Positions 63,844 through 64,000 of a DNA stretch of 64,000 nt are shown here, piece after piece. Source of the DNA: Algoriphagus machipongonensis (GTDB lineage: Bacteria > Bacteroidota > Bacteroidia > Cytophagales > Cyclobacteriaceae). The first letter of the stretch is position 1; each line of letters opens with the position of its first letter. The stretch is from contig NZ_CM001023.1 of NCBI RefSeq assembly GCF_000166275.1, positions 4,219,001 through 4,283,000 on the forward strand, read 5' to 3'. The position numbers and the translations under genes are program-made. Under the pieces are notes generated by a model. It was not told where the DNA came from, did no database searches, and was given only the letters and a program-made list of their open reading frames with translations.

Positions 63844-64000
63844 CTAAGAGGATAAACCATTCTGTAATCAGTAGAGACCTTTCCTTTACTGACGTCTACC
63901 AGTTTCGATTTAAGCAATCTTTTCTTTAAACCTTTTAGGTAGTCAACAAATAGAATTCCTTCCAAGTGATCGTATTCATGTTGGATGACACGTGCAGTCA
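63840..64000 (-). CDS. def: Peptide deformylase (C-terminal end only)
   Basis: This is the last 53 codons of a gene running out of the window. It contains the third motif of peptide deformylase, HEYDHLEG, with the two zinc/iron-binding His residues and the catalytic Glu, then LFVDYLKGLKKRLLKSKLV and a stop. The enzyme removes the formyl group from nascent proteins. The active site cysteine (motif II) lies outside the window. It overlaps the amidase gene by four bases. Confidence 0.95.
   Translation of the reverse strand, partial: TARVIQHEYDHLEGILFVDYLKGLKKRLLKSKLVDVSKGKVSTDYRMVYPLR

Overview
The window looks like a chromosomal segment of a marine- or soil-type member of the Bacteroidota, most likely the Cytophagales/Cyclobacteriaceae (Algoriphagus-like). 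The evidence is the Bacteroidota-type promoter motif TAnnTTTG upstream of several genes, the rplM-rpsI-rpsB-tsf order with a GTG-started rplM, Bacteroidota-restricted families (DUF3078, DUF5687-like permease, PafA-type phosphatase, secreted DUF1080 proteins), a tmRNA tag of the GENxYAxAA type, and many lipoproteins. The genus is inferred; no 16S gene is present.

Layout. 1-1.2 kb: end of an OmpR-type response regulator and its histidine kinase. 1.3-4.9 kb: RluA-family pseudouridine synthase, then L13, S9, S2 and EF-Ts. 4.9-10.9 kb: Xaa-Pro aminopeptidase, M16 protease, O-methyltransferase, LysM lytic transglycosylase, DUF3078 protein. 10.9-13.2 kb: dnaX, split by a ten-A run into a short (gamma-like) frame and a -1 frame that continues as tau, then tmRNA. 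13.2-16.6 kb: secreted esterase, membrane metallophosphoesterase carrying an in-frame dispersed repeat, cupin lipoprotein. 17-23.3 kb: an RND tripartite efflux operon. 23.3-34.5 kb: ABC transporter pair, nitroreductase, truncated four-helix-bundle gene, rarA, an overlapping operon (DUF2721, GDPD, threonine aldolase), ECF sigma/anti-sigma pair, lipoamide dehydrogenase, fabG. 34.6-44.3 kb: CHRD lipoprotein, pruA, HAD phosphatase plus ArsR regulator, PafA-like phosphatase, homogentisate dioxygenase, GH16 glucanase.

44.3-53.4 kb is the main accessory island. Two divergent transcription units encode a GMC dehydrogenase with its small Tat subunit, a c-type cytochrome lipoprotein, three TIM-barrel sugar isomerase/epimerase-like proteins, a Gfo/Idh/MocA oxidoreductase, a NupG-like transporter and a DUF1080 lipoprotein. 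This set fits periplasmic 3-keto-sugar (3-keto-glycoside) catabolism, with electrons passed to cytochrome c. The substrate cannot be read from sequence.

54.3-55.7 kb holds tRNA-Lys, tRNA-Pro, tRNA-Arg and a second tRNA-Lys, followed by a 355-bp tandem duplication seeded by the tRNA-Lys 3' end. The window closes with an M1 aminopeptidase, gapA, a trypsin-like protease, monomeric isocitrate dehydrogenase, a nitrilase-family amidase and the end of peptide deformylase. No CRISPR array, insertion sequence or prophage was seen. All readings were made by eye; no database search or folding calculation was run.
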